Source: Bryopsis sp. KO-2023 (lineage: Eukaryota > Chlorophyta > Ulvophyceae > Bryopsidales > Bryopsidaceae). From it: 64,000 nt of DNA. Within the stretch, counting starts at the first letter, position 1, and the number at the start of each line of letters is the position of its first letter. The stretch spans positions 1,674,001-1,738,000 of the forward strand of contig BSYQ01000012.1 of NCBI GenBank assembly GCA_030272585.1. Direction: 5' to 3'. Positions 11,635 through 23,412 of this stretch are shown here, in pieces. Position numbers and translations under genes: made by a program. The notes beneath the pieces are model-generated. The model did no database searches. It worked only from the letters and a program-made list of their open reading frames with translations, and was not told the origin of the DNA.

Positions 11635-12723
11635 ATGAGCGATTACGTGAGTGTTGAGTGGGAGCTCCCGAGTGGCGTCCTCGATCGAATTTTCGACGAG
11701 TTCTGCGCCAAAACTTTGGCCAGGTGCTCCTGTGTTACTAAAGCATGGAACGATATCACTAAAGACGACCGTTTCGCTGAAAAAGTCGGTTTGGAGAGAG
11801 CCTGGCGATGTGGGGCGGTCGTGCCGAAATGTATCGAGTTCCACAAGAGTGGGTGGACGGACAGTTGTGATATGAGGGGCGAGATGCTCGCGATGGTCAA
11901 GGGCACGAAGATTATCTTGGTTAACGCTGAAACCGGCGAGGTCTCCACCACCACAGATGGTGCCACCAGGGGGAGTTCTTGTTTGTGTTTCATCGATGGA
12001 CTGCTCTTGTGCAAGTCCAGCGAAGATTTCAAAATCATGTGCGCGTTGGAAGTGCCCCAACTCGAAAAAACCTCAACTCAAGAACTCAAGAAGATTGCTT
12101 CTCTGAGACTTCGTTTCGCAGTTGATGTGATCGTAGACGTCGGAGAATACGTGGCCTTTGCTGGTGTTGGGGGGGGTGTCGAACTGTGGAGCAAGGCGGA
12201 TTGGACACGTGCGAAGGTTTTGAACGAGGGGGATTGGGTGTTGTCCCAAAACGATGTTCTGTGCGCGACTTTCGCTAAGGGGGCGGCTTTGTTGATATGT
12301 GGGTCGAGTATTGGGTATCTCCAGGTGTGGAGCTTGACCTCCTTCGCTCGCGTGTCGACGCTCAAGGGGCACTCTGGTCCCGTCGAGGGCGTTGCTGTAA
12401 ACGAGAATCTGATCATCAGCGGCTCTATGGACGGTACCGCCAGGGTGTGGGTTCAAGAAACCTTCGAGTGTGTGCGAGTTATCAGCGTTGGCACGTGTTT
12501 GTGTTTTGTTGCGTTGAACACAACCAAATATGCATACTTTTCGAGAAACTCGAAGGAAGTGATTATTTGTGGTATTGCGGGGGAGGATCGATTCCTCCAC
12601 ACGTTTCGTGTAGGGGGTGAACTTATAGGTCTTTTTTTGACAGAGGATAAGCTGACAACCGTGAAGGATGATGGGAAAATTTTGGTCTGGGACTTTTTTG
12701 CGCACTCTTGCTCCAAAGAGTGA
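11635..12723 (+). CDS. F-box/WD40-repeat protein, intronless, 362 aa
   Basis: A single exon encodes the whole product. Residues about 8-45 (VEWELPSGVLDRIFDEFCAK, then LARCSCVTKAWNDITKDDRF) match an F-box: the leucine-proline start and the C.S.VTKAWN pattern seen in SCF substrate receptors. After that come WD40-type blades, clearest at residues about 235-275 (LKGHSGPVEGVAVNENLIIS, then GSMDGTARVW) and at the C-terminus (LTTVKDDGKILVWD); other blades are degenerate. By family knowledge the F-box binds Skp1 and the propeller binds the substrate for ubiquitination. The start is the first Met in the frame and gives the complete F-box. The gene has no introns while its neighbours have many, so it may be a retrocopy or belong to a lineage-expanded F-box family. 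A 10-kb CACTA element begins 93 bp after its stop, inside its probable 3' UTR. Confidence 0.85.
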   Translation: MSDYVSVEWELPSGVLDRIFDEFCAKTLARCSCVTKAWNDITKDDRFAEKVGLERAWRCGAVVPKCIEFHKSGWTDSCDMRGEMLAMVKGTKIILVNAETGEVSTTTDGATRGSSCLCFIDGLLLCKSSEDFKIMCALEVPQLEKTSTQELKKIASLRLRFAVDVIVDVGEYVAFAGVGGGVELWSKADWTRAKVLNEGDWVLSQNDVLCATFAKGAALLICGSSIGYLQVWSLTSFARVSTLKGHSGPVEGVAVNENLIISGSMDGTARVWVQETFECVRVISVGTCLCFVALNTTKYAYFSRNSKEVIICGIAGEDRFLHTFRVGGELIGLFLTEDKLTTVKDDGKILVWDFFAHSCSKE

Positions 12724-12836
12724 GAATTTTTGTTATATGAGAAACCTTGTTCATGGTTTGTGGTTTTTTTTTCTGTGGAACGGTGGGATTTTCTTTGTCC
12801 AAGGAGCTTCTTTTGCACTAGTAAAAAAACGGCCAA

Positions 12837-13190
12837 TATACACGGTTTCAAAATCGTGTATCCTTTCGAAATCGTGTATGTGCACTTCGAAACCGTGTAT
12901 ATTCGGGAAAAACCGTGTATCTCCTGAAAAAACCGTGTATCTTAAGAAAGTGTGTATGCAAGGTCGTCGGAAACCGTGTATCCGGATAGAAAATCGTGTA
13001 TGTGCACTTCGAAACCGTGTATATTCGGGAAAAACCGTGTATCTCTTGAAAAAACCGTGTATCTTAAGAAAGTGTGTATGCAAGGTCGTCAGAAACCGTG
13101 TATCCGGATAGAAAATCGTGTATGCAGCATCGTGTATTCTTTGTCGTTCTTAAAACTGTGTATGTGAAACTGTGTATGCAGAAGAGAAGG
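12837..13190. repeat. Left subterminal array of ACCGTGTAT motifs
   Basis: About 17 copies of RAAACCGTGTAT or near variants in direct orientation. Part of the array is a tandem duplication with a unit of about 121 bp (starting near 12877 and 12998). By analogy with maize Spm these are likely binding sites for the element's own DNA-binding protein. Confidence 0.85.
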
Positions 13191-14327
13191 GTGAGTGCAT
13201 GACAAGTTTTGCTGTGGATTTACGATGTCTTGTTGAACATTTCACTTGTAAAAATTCGTTTCTTTTTGGTGTGCGGCGGCCGAGTTGAACGCGTAGGCTG
13301 TGCGCAGCACGCATACAGATATACGTCCAGTTCTGAGACCGCCATGAACGAAGCGCTCTTGTTAATGCGGGGAGGCGAGCTGGGTCAGCCCGCCTGGAAC
13401 ATGGATTCTCTGAAGACCAACGTGCTTTTCGCGGAAGTCGGTGACGTGGGAGCCGTCTTTCAAGAGTCCAGTTTCCGACAGAACCGGAGGTGCAGCGCAG
13501 CGCGAAAACCCTTATGAATAGGCGGTATGCCATGCTCTATCAGAACGTTGTCGTGACCTGAGACTGGATCTACAGGGGGCTCAAACCCCCCTTCACTGCT
13601 GTACTCCTGTACTCGCCTTAGCTTTACCATTACCCAATACCTATGACCTCAAGGGGAAAAAAGAGGAGACTTGAAAATTTTAAACTACCGAGAAAATATG
13701 TGTACATGCAATGTATGATGCAAAATCAATCTTGTGGTCTGGCTTACAGGAAGGACTCCACTCCTCCAAAGTGATGTCAATTGAAGGTTCGAACTGATGC
13801 AGGTCAGTGGGGCTGGCGAGATCTTTTTTGTTTCTTTCGAGTTTTTGGCAGTGAGTTTTTATTCTGACAGGTGCTTACATTGACAAATGCTTGCAACTTT
13901 CCCTTGTCCCTAGAATCCGTTTGTTGCTGTGCTTTTGTGCCAATATTGAACGGCTGGATCTGCTCGACAGGTGAGCAACTACTCCAAAGAATAAAGTGAG
14001 CAACCCCAGTGAACACATATTGGTCTTGTGCAGAAATTTGAAAGGGGCTTAGATCTTTCAAGTGTTTCAAGTGAAATCTCCTTGGAATGACCCTGCCTGG
14101 CTGTTGATTTTTGCAACTTGTCCACTTGTCACTGGAAATCAATATTTGTCACTTTTCTGGTGGGGCAGGAATCCCCATACATGCATCAACATTTGTTTTG
14201 TTGAAGTAAGTCATGGTTGAAGCCCAGAGAAACAGAATTTTGACATGGCTGTGTCCAACCAGTGTGTGTATGATTTCCTTCAAATGTTCATCCTTGAAAT
14301 CTGAAGCAACCATGTGGTCTTTCCCCC

Positions 14328-15694
14328 AGCTACGACAGCGCCAGGAGCTGTGGATCAGCCGTAGTCAAGATTGCAACAAGAGAAGAGCATGCAGTCCAGG
14401 TACAGAAACTGAAGTTTAAGTTAATCCAAGCAGTGTTTTTTTCCCGGGAAAACAAGACCAACACGACTGTATATACGACTGTATGTAATACACTCGTATA
14501 TTTGTGCAAAATGCGGACCTCTGTTGGTTTTCTTGATGAAACTTTGACATTATGTAAGCATGTGTAATTCTTGTTATTATTTTTGTTATGTGTTTTATAA
14601 TCGTTACAATTATTATATTTGAAATGTTTTACATTGAGGCTGCAAAACTCTAAGAAGCGATTTCGGGCCTTCAGTTTATTGTTGTTTTTTTATAACGTAT
14701 TTTTTTGGGGGGGAGATAATTCGCTGCTGGATAGATTTTTTCTGGGGGGTCGTTTTTGATTTTTTTGTTTGTTTTGGTGTGTGAACAGGTTCTTTACCAA
14801 GCGTAAATTTGGACCCCATCGTATTGGCCTTCATTCTTGCAATATTTGCTGTTGGGTTGAGCGCTGTGCTATTTACTGCGGTGACCAGAGTCATCAGGTA
14901 AATTGTTTTTCCTCACCCTCCCCCCCCCCAAAAAAAAAAAAAATCCACTGAAAGTCAAGACTTTTATTATTTTGTATCACCTTCAATTTGTTCACTGTTG
15001 AAAAAACAATTCTCAAGGTCACATCGATGCCAACTCAAGAAAACTGCAAGGTCACTGGGGCAAGTTTGAATTTTAGTCGATCGCTACGATGTAAATTCCG
15101 AAGAAATCAAGAACGGCAATTTCGCAGGTGCCATCAGCTGATGCTCTTTCCCCCCGAACAGCTAAAGGAGCATCTTTCCTTCAGTTTGGGGCCGAAAACA
15201 CTGGTACAGGGCCAAATGCTGTTGGTGGTAGCCTGCTGCATTCTTTGGCTGGACCCCCTGGTGGAAATTTACGAGCTATCGAATGATTCCTTGCAAAAGC
15301 TTCGAATTGCTGTGTTCCTTGTTTGGGCAGCCGTCCAAATCAGCCTGGTCAGACCTCTCATGCAGGTATGAAATCACCAATGAACACCACGGCATATATA
15401 TACAGACATATATATATCTGTTTTGTCCAGGTGGGTTCCTTTTTCTCCTGCTTGTCAAGCAGTCATTTTTTTCCTTCCGGAAGGATGCCTGGAAATTCTT
15501 GAGACTTGTTTGCTTTTCGTGGTTTGCAGGCTTACTTCCATGGAGCCCTAGTCCAATGGTACAACCTCCGACATTTCGGAGGCACCAAAAAAGACGAAAA
15601 CCACATCTCGAAGCAAATCCAGATGAAAGTGATGGTCAACACCTACATCGCATGCAAAGTGGCCATCCAAGTTTTGGGACCCAGTTTCCAGTTT
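14328..15694 (+). CDS. Captured piece of a multi-pass membrane protein gene inside the CACTA element
   Basis: Three exons join in consistent phase: 14789-14897, 15128-15365, and 15530 onward to about 15694. The translation has hydrophobic spans IVLAFILAIFAVGLSAVLFT, LLVVACCILWLDPLVE and LRIAVFLVWAAVQISLVRPL. It continues AYFHGALVQWYNLRHFGGTK and ENHISKQIQMKVMVNTYIAC, then KVAIQVLGP, after which the frame runs into T-rich sequence without a donor. A likely earlier exon is 14328-14400 after a CCCCCAG acceptor. The order of spans and the RPLMQAYFHGAL...Q segment recall the TMEM161 family, but this is only a suggestion. The exons have no stops, so capture is recent or the frame is under selection. 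The 5' and 3' ends of the source gene are missing. Transduplicated host-gene pieces are known from other CACTA elements. Confidence 0.5.
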
Positions 15695-15924
15695 TTTTTG
15701 TGGATTCCATTTTTATTTTTTTCAATTTTTTTATTATTATTATTTTTTATTTTTTTTTGATTAAATTTAATTAATGTAAATAAATTGATATGGAAATTAT
15801 CCCCAGATGGGGGGCTTGCAGGTCCGACTCCTGGTGGTTTCAAAATATGACAAATTTGTGAATTGTGAGTATTTTTGTACATTATTTCATAATTCCATCG
15901 CAATGAAATTGCTCTTCGTACGAT

Positions 15925-16120
15925 ATGTGAAACCGTGTATGTTTCGATGTCGCACTAAAAAACCGTGTTTTCTTTCCCAAATCGTGTATGCACATACACG
16001 GTTTTCAAAACCGTGTATGTTGCCATGGCACACTCAAAAACCGTGTTTTCTTTCCCAAATCGTGTATGCAGATACACAGTTTTCAAAATCGTGTATGCGA
16101 GCGTTCCGGACGTCACAAAC
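15925..16120. repeat. Right subterminal array of the CACTA element, inner part
   Basis: Repeated ACCGTGTAT/TCGTGTAT motifs in both orientations, including a near-palindrome around GCACATACACGG. A unit of about 110 bp here is repeated at 22621-22732, beyond the inserted LTR element, so the LTR element landed between tandem units. Confidence 0.8.
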
Positions 16121-16440
16121 TGTGACGGTTTCCTTGGGGATGGGAGCGGACCTTGTCTCGCACAATTTTACAACCTTCGACAAGATGATAACAAGACCCT
16201 TTCATCGGAATAAATAGCCCAAAGAGTCCTGCTGAGTCAACCTACCCTAACCTTCGCCCATACAAACATCAAGATCGGTTAACTCCATCTAACCACCCCT
16301 GGATCAGATTGTCCCAATTATAAATCTAGCCACTCCTGGACTAAACCACCCCATGGTAGGCCCAAAGTCGATCAATCAACCCCCACAAATGCTTTCCTCT
16401 AATCCCACTAATCCTCTACCACCATTGAACTACTGTTACA
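16121..16440 (-). repeat. LTR (3' LTR in element orientation)
   Basis: 320 bp, TG...CA ends, apparently identical to the copy at 22296-22615. An AATAAAT is present near the middle of the plus-strand sequence. Confidence 0.85.
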
Positions 16441-19205
16441 AACTCCCCCAGGATCCTATATATTGGCCTCACTTTTAGGATCCTCACCTTGTGCGCAATA
16501 CTCATGATCATTATCCCAAATAGAAACCGAAAACACAATGACCACCCCTGGTCCGCAGAAATCCAAACTTCATATCCCCTGCAACCCCCGTCAGGATAAA
16601 TTCAAAGCACGGTTCTTTCCCATATAAAAAGATAATTTTTCATGTACCAACCCCTCTATGATCTTTGTCTCTGTCCTGTCTTGAGCTTTTGCTTGGTCCG
16701 AGCTAACCGCTTCTGCTCCAAATTCCATTGATGCCCCCATACCATCCACATGGATGTCATATGAGCCAGCCATCCAATAATCTCCCTCCAAACAGATTTC
16801 AAAATGCGATTGTGGCTGCAAATCAGGTAGCACCACACCTCTCGAAGATAACACACACGATAATCGGCTCCATCTCATCACGAATTCTGGCACACCATTT
16901 ATTGGTCTTTGCCTTTCGCACCGCCTTGAACCTCTTGTGTATGGCTATTGCGCAAGAGAATCCTTCTCCCACTCGCCATATTTCTGTCGTCTGTACACAT
17001 CCAGTCGTTGCATGTGGCTACCTCATACAACTCAACATGCCATACAATCTCTCGGTGATACTCGTCACCTCAGGTTGCCCTGGGATCTAGGTCATGATTG
17101 GTTGACTTCTGCACACTTTCAGAGCTCCAGTTGTAGCATGCCCATCTCGTCCATCCTCCTTGCACTCCCTACGTGAACACTCCTAGCAATCGATTACGTA
17201 TACGGTTTTCGCCATCTCTGGGCTGCAGATCTTCCAACTCTGAAAATCCCCTGCCGGCCCCCAACAAGATTTGTGGCTTTGTTAGCTTCTGAGTTGCTCC
17301 TTCAAGCTTCCTCCTTCAATATCCAATATAGGACTTTGAAACCTCTCGTTGATGATTGCTTTCACAAGCACCTTCTCAATATGTTCAGTCCAACTCCGGT
17401 CACTTGGCTGCACATCTCTCACAAATTTCAGGTCCTCTCATCAGGCTTCTTCAGAAATCAGTTTTCGCCCATCAACACCTTTTCATATTCAGAGCTTTGG
17501 AGAAAGATTTAGCTTGCACCATTCCTCCCCCGTCTTTCTAAACTGTCACCACAACTCCGGAAAGGTACTATATAAAAAAAAAACTCTTCCCCATCATGGC
17601 AACTGAATCTCATCAACAGCTCCAATAAAAAGTTCATCTATATCCCAACTAATCAGATGGAAAACTGTCCACATGTCTATATTCTCTTAGAACCTAGTCT
17701 CTTTCTGCCCCAGCAACAGCCTTTGTTTGATGCACTCTGAAAAATCAAATATTCAATTCTCCGTAGCACCAAAACTTCTCAACAAACCAACCTTTTTATC
17801 AAGTTCCAACAATTGAAAGCTTTCTTATCAAAGGTTTACCTCAGATCCCAATGTTCCTTCCCACCTCAGAACTTCTAGGAATCGAATCCTTGAAAAGCTC
17901 CTTTATCAAATCTTTACCTCAGATCCCAGTGGTCTCAGTCTGAGACTCTCAGAATTTTCCAGGAATCTTCCAAAAGGAATTGATGACTGTTTAATGTTCC
18001 CTTTGGCACAACAGTTGGGTCTCCTTGAGTCATTCCTTATTAGCTTCATGACTGAACTTCAGCTGCACAAATCATCCACCTCAGTTCCCCACACCAGGAT
18101 GATCCCATCCATGTGGTTAGTAGGTTGTAGATATCCTCTGATTTTGCTGCCCACACTTTTCTCCAGGTTTGTTGCTTGTTGTGACCTTCATTTTTCAGTA
18201 CCCCAAGTGGTACCTGGCAACCCTCTCCATGCTTTGCTTTCACTTGCTCCACACTTGACGGCCATGCTTCCTAGCCTCCAGAATTCCAGCACTAGGTAAG
18301 CATCCTCCCAAACATTGTATTCAATTGCAATTCAGTCTTTTGTCAACCAATGCTTCTCTTGCCCGTTTGTTTGTTCGAAAGTGTCCTCTGTGGTCATGTA
18401 TGCTGGCCCCAACCAGCCATACGAGAGAGTATAGGTTTTGTCATTGGTTCACAATCAATTAATGCTTAAAGCTCAGCCGCATCTCTCAGCCGCATGTCTC
18501 ACACATGATTGTGATTTGGTTCACTGTCCATCGATGCTCATCGCTTTGTCGCATGCCTCACACATAATCTCCCCCTCCACAACCAATTTCGCTGACCTTG
18601 CGTTGTGGATCAATGTAGTAGAGGCACAGCCAATCACATGCATGTGAACCAGTCCAAAACCCTGCCCAATAGGTAGTGAAGACTTGCCTCCTGGCTACAC
18701 TCAGCCCAATTTCTGAATCCGCCTCACTCCTATGTTCCTCCACATCCTGGCCCTCGATTCCTGGGCTGACAACTGCATATTCCATTCTCCAGCTTGTCTT
18801 TCAGATTTCTCCACCCTTCCAACTGAGTGGCACAATATCTTGGACAATTCTTGCAGAAGAACATCATTGGAAATCAGTGTCTTGGTTGACTTGGTGTCCG
18901 GCCAGCCTGCCTGACTCCCCCAAAGTTCAACCTGCGGGTCTTTTCGCCCCTTCTGAACCGAAAAATTCTCGTGCACAGTTGGTGGTAATCCACCGAGCAT
19001 CCATGCTCTGCCACAGTCGTTCTCCCTTGCTTTCTTCCATGAAAAGAAAGTCTGGATCAAGGGGAACCTCGCTTCAAGGCCATCCCTTCAAGTTGATCAC
19101 ACTGGGGTCTCCTATCTTGTGCATCAAACTTGACCTTACTCCATCCTTACGGAAAATTCAGTGTAATTCTCCATAAAACAGCTGAGCAATCTAGTGATAG
19201 TCAGC

Positions 19206-19207
<2 letters not shown>

Positions 19208-19240
<33 letters not shown>
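19208..19240. repeat. Poly-T run of about 32 bp
   Basis: Inside the young LTR element. It could be a length artefact. Confidence 0.8.
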
Positions 19241-22200
19241 CCATTGGATTCACTTCTCATGAATTTTTGCTGAGCTATCCATGTACTATCCAGCCCCTTT
19301 TCTCACTTTCAAGTGGATTCAATCCTCATGAATTTTGCTGAGATATCCATGTACTATCCAACCCAGTCCATTATCACAAGAAATCCATATCCTTCGGTTG
19401 AATACTCAAGAAAATTTCCGTATGGTACCAACCCAATTGCAAACCCAATTCTGATCAGAAATGGCTCAACTCTTCAAGTGATATCCAGCCCATTGTTCAA
19501 TGCAATTCTGAATATTTCCCACCTGTGGGTTCCCTCATTTCTTGCTTCGAATTCCCCAAAAATTCCGAGCAATTGCTCAGCTCTTGTGTTGCACATTGTG
19601 TCTCAGGTGTATGTGTGTATGTTCATCCTTGATTGGTCATCTCATCCTTCCATTCTCCTCCACATCCATGTGTCCATCTCAGTGGCCACTCTCGAATTGG
19701 TCTCCATAGTCCATGTAATTGATCCACCCATCCAACAGTTCCTTTGGTGCCTCAAATCAAATTTCTTCACATCCTTTGGTCATGGTCCCACCAAAAAAAA
19801 ATCAGGGATCAGATAATAATCCCATATTTTTTTATTTTTTCAAAACATGTGAATGATGCTAGCTTTCCACCTGAAAATTTCAATATGTCCTCTTGGAAAA
19901 TCTGCCACCACCTTTCAATGAATTCTTGGTCCACAGCTCCCTACTCACAAATGTTCCACAACACTTTGATTGAATCTAGATCACGCCTCAGGTGGTCATG
20001 CGTCAAGAATAATTTTGTCCACCATCCATTTTCCTTAGAACATCTCTCCCGAATTCACTTACTGGGATTGCTCTTTCACAGTTCCAAAATGAATCAGAGT
20101 AACCTTAGTGATGCTATCTATTGCATCTCTTGCCTTTGCAAGTTCCACTCCTCTTGAAATAATATCACGGGAACCAGTAATCTAGCTGTCTTATCCACTC
20201 TCCAAGAATTTGGATCAATTTTCCCCAATCATTGATATTCCAAAAAAAAAAATAATTCCCTGACCGAATTTCTTTCACACCTATTACTGGAAATCATAAA
20301 CTGTTGCCATGTTTTCTTGTATCCACCTCTTGACCACTTAAGCAATCCTTTTTTGATCACACCACCAATCTTTTTCAGTGATACTGGAGCCCTTTTTCCG
20401 ACTTTGCATCGCCTGCATGGGTCGAATCGACCACAGTGCTCTTTTCTTGTTTCCGAGTTCCAAGCGTTGGGTCTCATTGGCGACGTGACACTCAGGCCTG
20501 CGTCCACGCCAATCCAGTTTTGCTAGCGTCTTTTGTATTCCAACGCCTCCCCTTTCACAACACTTCCTCAGTAGATTTCCAGCTCCACCTCCTGGGTCAA
20601 ATCAACGCTCGAGTAGCATAACTCTCGGCCACTTCCAACATGGTCGCACCAAACCCTTCCTCTTCTCGTCTGGCACGCTACCTTTTTCTCCTCTTCGTAC
20701 CAGCAGGCCTTAATGCCTTTTTCTGTCGTTATTGCATCATCACCAGTCGCACGCTCTCTGGCCACTTTGGTTCTCATTCTTCCTTTCGGCTTCAGGCGCC
20801 CTCACTTCCAATGTGGTCGTCACTGTGTCACTTGGTTCGCCACTGCATCGCCAGATTCGTTACTCCCATTCTCGTCCTCGCAGTGGGGTCACACTTTCGA
20901 CCTGAGGCCCCTAAAGTCGTCGTAATCGGCACACACCTTAACCCACTGTCTCCTTGCACTGCTTTTTTGGTAGTCTAGGACGCACTCGACTGTTGGCTCC
21001 TTTCGACCTTGTTCTTCTCTTCGTTTTTCTGTCTTTTCATGAACCATCCGGCATCCATTTATTTTCCGGTCCGTAAAACACCAAGTGCGTCTGACACTCT
21101 CTGTCGTCAACTCGACCTTCTTGGCCCCGTGTGCGCTTCTCTGCTCTTGTGATCAGGACTGATCCTCCGTTGCAAAAGGGTTGGGTGAAGCGCCATCCTC
21201 TCCAAGGCGTTCGTTCCGTTCCAACACCTCCCCCAACGCACAGCATCGATCTCTCCCTTTCTCTCCGTTCGTCCGCACTAGCATTCGCAGATCAGCTTCG
21301 AGATCCGACTCGCCACCACTTTTATTTTCTTCGAAAACCACTTCCAGAAGTGACTTTTCAAGTTTCTACGTGCCCTGGTTAGAAGTCCGTGCTAAGGCCA
21401 CCTTCGTTGTATTGCTCACTCTCTTCTCGGTAGGATGCATTTCTGACTCGCGACTTCCGACCATTCTTATCAATCTCAGCGCCTCGTGCAGTAGACTTTG
21501 CTTTTCCTCGTTTTCACCCTTCGACGTCATCCTCTTTACACAGCCCGACGGAACACCATTTTGTGCTCGAACTTCGCTCGTTCGTTTGGACGACCTTTCA
21601 TCTCGCCACCAGTGTCTTCTTTCAAAGTGATCGTCCTCACCAAGCGCCAACTTTGGACTGTCTTGCACAGTATGCCACACCCCTCCGTTGTTGGACGTTC
21701 TCCACCGATCCTGGCGTCCTCACTTCCTATGCGATTCGACTTGTCGTCTGCCTCGCGGACGTCTGTCCTACGCTTTGCGCTCCCAACGATCTCAGGTATT
21801 CAGGCTCGACCACGCAACCTTCAACCAGCGCTTCTTTAAGAGTTTGCACATCTTCGCGCAGAATCTTCCACCTTTTCCAACACTCGCTGCAAACTTTCTT
21901 CTCGTTCAAGGGATGGACAGGTCCTCGAAAAGTCTCCTTTTTCCGCCTAGAAAACTTTTCCCTTGTGTCACGCACTCAACAGTCTTGGGAAGCGTCGCTA
22001 TTTTCTTTTCTTTCGTGTCGGTGAAATAACCAAGGTTCAAAATCCCGTCGCGTCCACGTTCCAGTTTCTTTCGCAACCTCCGATCCAACTCAAATAGACA
22101 ACGTAGCTTCTTTTCTCAAGAGGCACTCCCTTGGCCTCAAACTCTGGAGATAGTTCGTTCCTCACACACAGCACGAGCTTTGGACTCGGTCAACACACCA

Positions 22201-22295
22201 CTTCTTCCACACAATCCACACGCGCTCCTCCCCACAAGGTCCCCTCAACTTCCACGACCTCCATCGCTAAGGACGGCCTACGCTCCGAAACCACT

Positions 22296-22615
22296 TGTGA
22301 CGGTTTCCTTGGGGATGGGAGCGGACCTTGTCTCGCACAATTTTACAACCTTCGACAAGATGATAACAAGACCCTTTCATCGGAATAAATAGCCCAAAGA
22401 GTCCTGCTGAGTCAACCTACCCTAACCTTCGCCCATACAAACATCAAGATCGGTTAACTCCATCTAACCACCCCTGGATCAGATTGTCCCAATTATAAAT
22501 CTAGCCACTCCTGGACTAAACCACCCCATGGTAGGCCCAAAGTCGATCAATCAACCCCCACAAATGCTTTCCTCTAATCCCACTAATCCTCTACCACCAT
22601 TGAACTACTGTTACA
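22296..22615 (-). repeat. LTR (5' LTR in element orientation)
   Basis: The partner of the 16121-16440 repeat. The primer-binding-like site next to it identifies it as the 5' LTR on the minus strand. Confidence 0.85.
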
Positions 22616-22866
22616 CAAACCGTGTATGTTGCCATGGCACACTCAAAAACCGTGTTTTCTTTCCCAAATCGTGTATGCAGATACACGGTTTTCAAAATCG
22701 TGTATGCGAGCGTTCCGGACGTCACAAACTGTGTATGTTGTCATGGCACACTCAAAAACCGTGTTTTCTTTCCCAAAACGTGTATGCTCCTGGGACACGA
22801 AACCCTAGCAAACCGTGTAGTTTCAGTACTTAAAAAACCGTGTATTTTGGCCGTTTTTTTACTAGT
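22616..22866. repeat. Right subterminal array of the CACTA element, outer part
   Basis: Continues the ACCGTGTAT array after the LTR element and runs into the terminal inverted repeat at 22849-22867. Confidence 0.85.
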
Positions 22867-22870
22867 GTTG

Positions 22871-23412
22871 GGTGGGTTTTCTTTTTGTTGTTTTTACCTG
22901 GTATTACTCTGGCATTATGGGGGGTGATGGCCTCTCTTTGCTGTAATTGGTTGATTGATTGTTCATGGTTTGTGTGTGTATTCTTATGTTGTTGAAATAT
23001 GGCGTGGTCGAGAGAGAGAGAGCGTTTCACGTTTGACAATGAGCTTCCGTACACTTGTTTTAAACCAAACACTTTCATAGAGTGTTTCAAAATTTTGTTC
23101 TTAAATAATTTGGTGGTGTCAGAGATGAGGCTCTTGAAATCCAAAGTGTCGCACAAAGTATCGAAAAACACTAGAACTTCGACATCAAAACAGCGGAGCG
23201 GTACAAAAAATGAACAAGCCGTTCGTGTGACAGAGGAGTATTAGAAATTCTATGTGCACCACTTTCCAAGTGTGCAAGTGATGTGAATCACTCTTGTTTG
23301 GAAATATCCGATGGGGGTGATATGTTTTGAACGATAATAAAGCAACAACTAGTATTTGATGATGTTTCACCTATTTGATATGATCAACAAGGAGAGCCTT
23401 GTACTTCCATAT
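22871..23412. other. Flank of the CACTA insertion; possible 3' region of the F-box gene
   Basis: Before the CACTA insertion this sequence followed the F-box/WD40 gene directly. A plus-strand ORF of 81 codons (22999-23244) has no recognised motif. AATAAA near 23335 could be a polyadenylation signal. I see no firm gene. Confidence 0.4.

Larger units (their letters stand above)
16121..22615 (-). mobile_element. LTR retrotransposon, about 6.5 kb, very young insertion
   Basis: The two 320-bp direct repeats (16121-16440 and 22296-22615) look identical base for base. They start TGTGAC and end GTTACA, and are flanked by the 5-bp target duplication CAAAC. On the minus strand a primer-binding-like TGGTTTCGGAGCG lies two bases after one LTR (plus coordinates 22281-22293), and a G-rich polypurine-like tract (GGGGGAG) abuts the other, so the element is oriented minus. 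Identical LTRs mean very recent insertion. The interior has only short reading frames, clearest at 16591-16893, 18701-19060 and 20229-20507. It looks coding-poor: a broken or non-autonomous element. The family (Copia or Gypsy) cannot be assigned with confidence. Confidence 0.85.
12816..22867. mobile_element. CACTA (En/Spm-like) DNA transposon, 10.05 kb, carrying a host-gene piece and a nested LTR element
   Basis: The ends are inverted repeats: CACTAGTAAAAAAACGGCC at 12816 and its complement ending ...TTACTAGTG at 22867. A 3-bp target duplication TTG flanks them (12813-12815 and 22868-22870). CACTA ends, a 3-bp TSD and subterminal arrays of a short motif are the hallmarks of the superfamily. 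The motif here is ACCGTGTAT, with TCGTGTAT variants. The right array is split by the LTR retrotransposon at 16121-22615; without that element the transposon is about 3.55 kb. I see no TnpD-like transposase, so it is probably non-autonomous. The interior holds exons of a membrane protein gene (listed separately). Confidence 0.9.

Noticed and set aside
12837-13190. Regularly spaced short repeats resembling a CRISPR array
   Set aside because: Motif spacing is irregular, spacers are not unique, the DNA is eukaryotic, and the array is explained as CACTA subterminal repeats.
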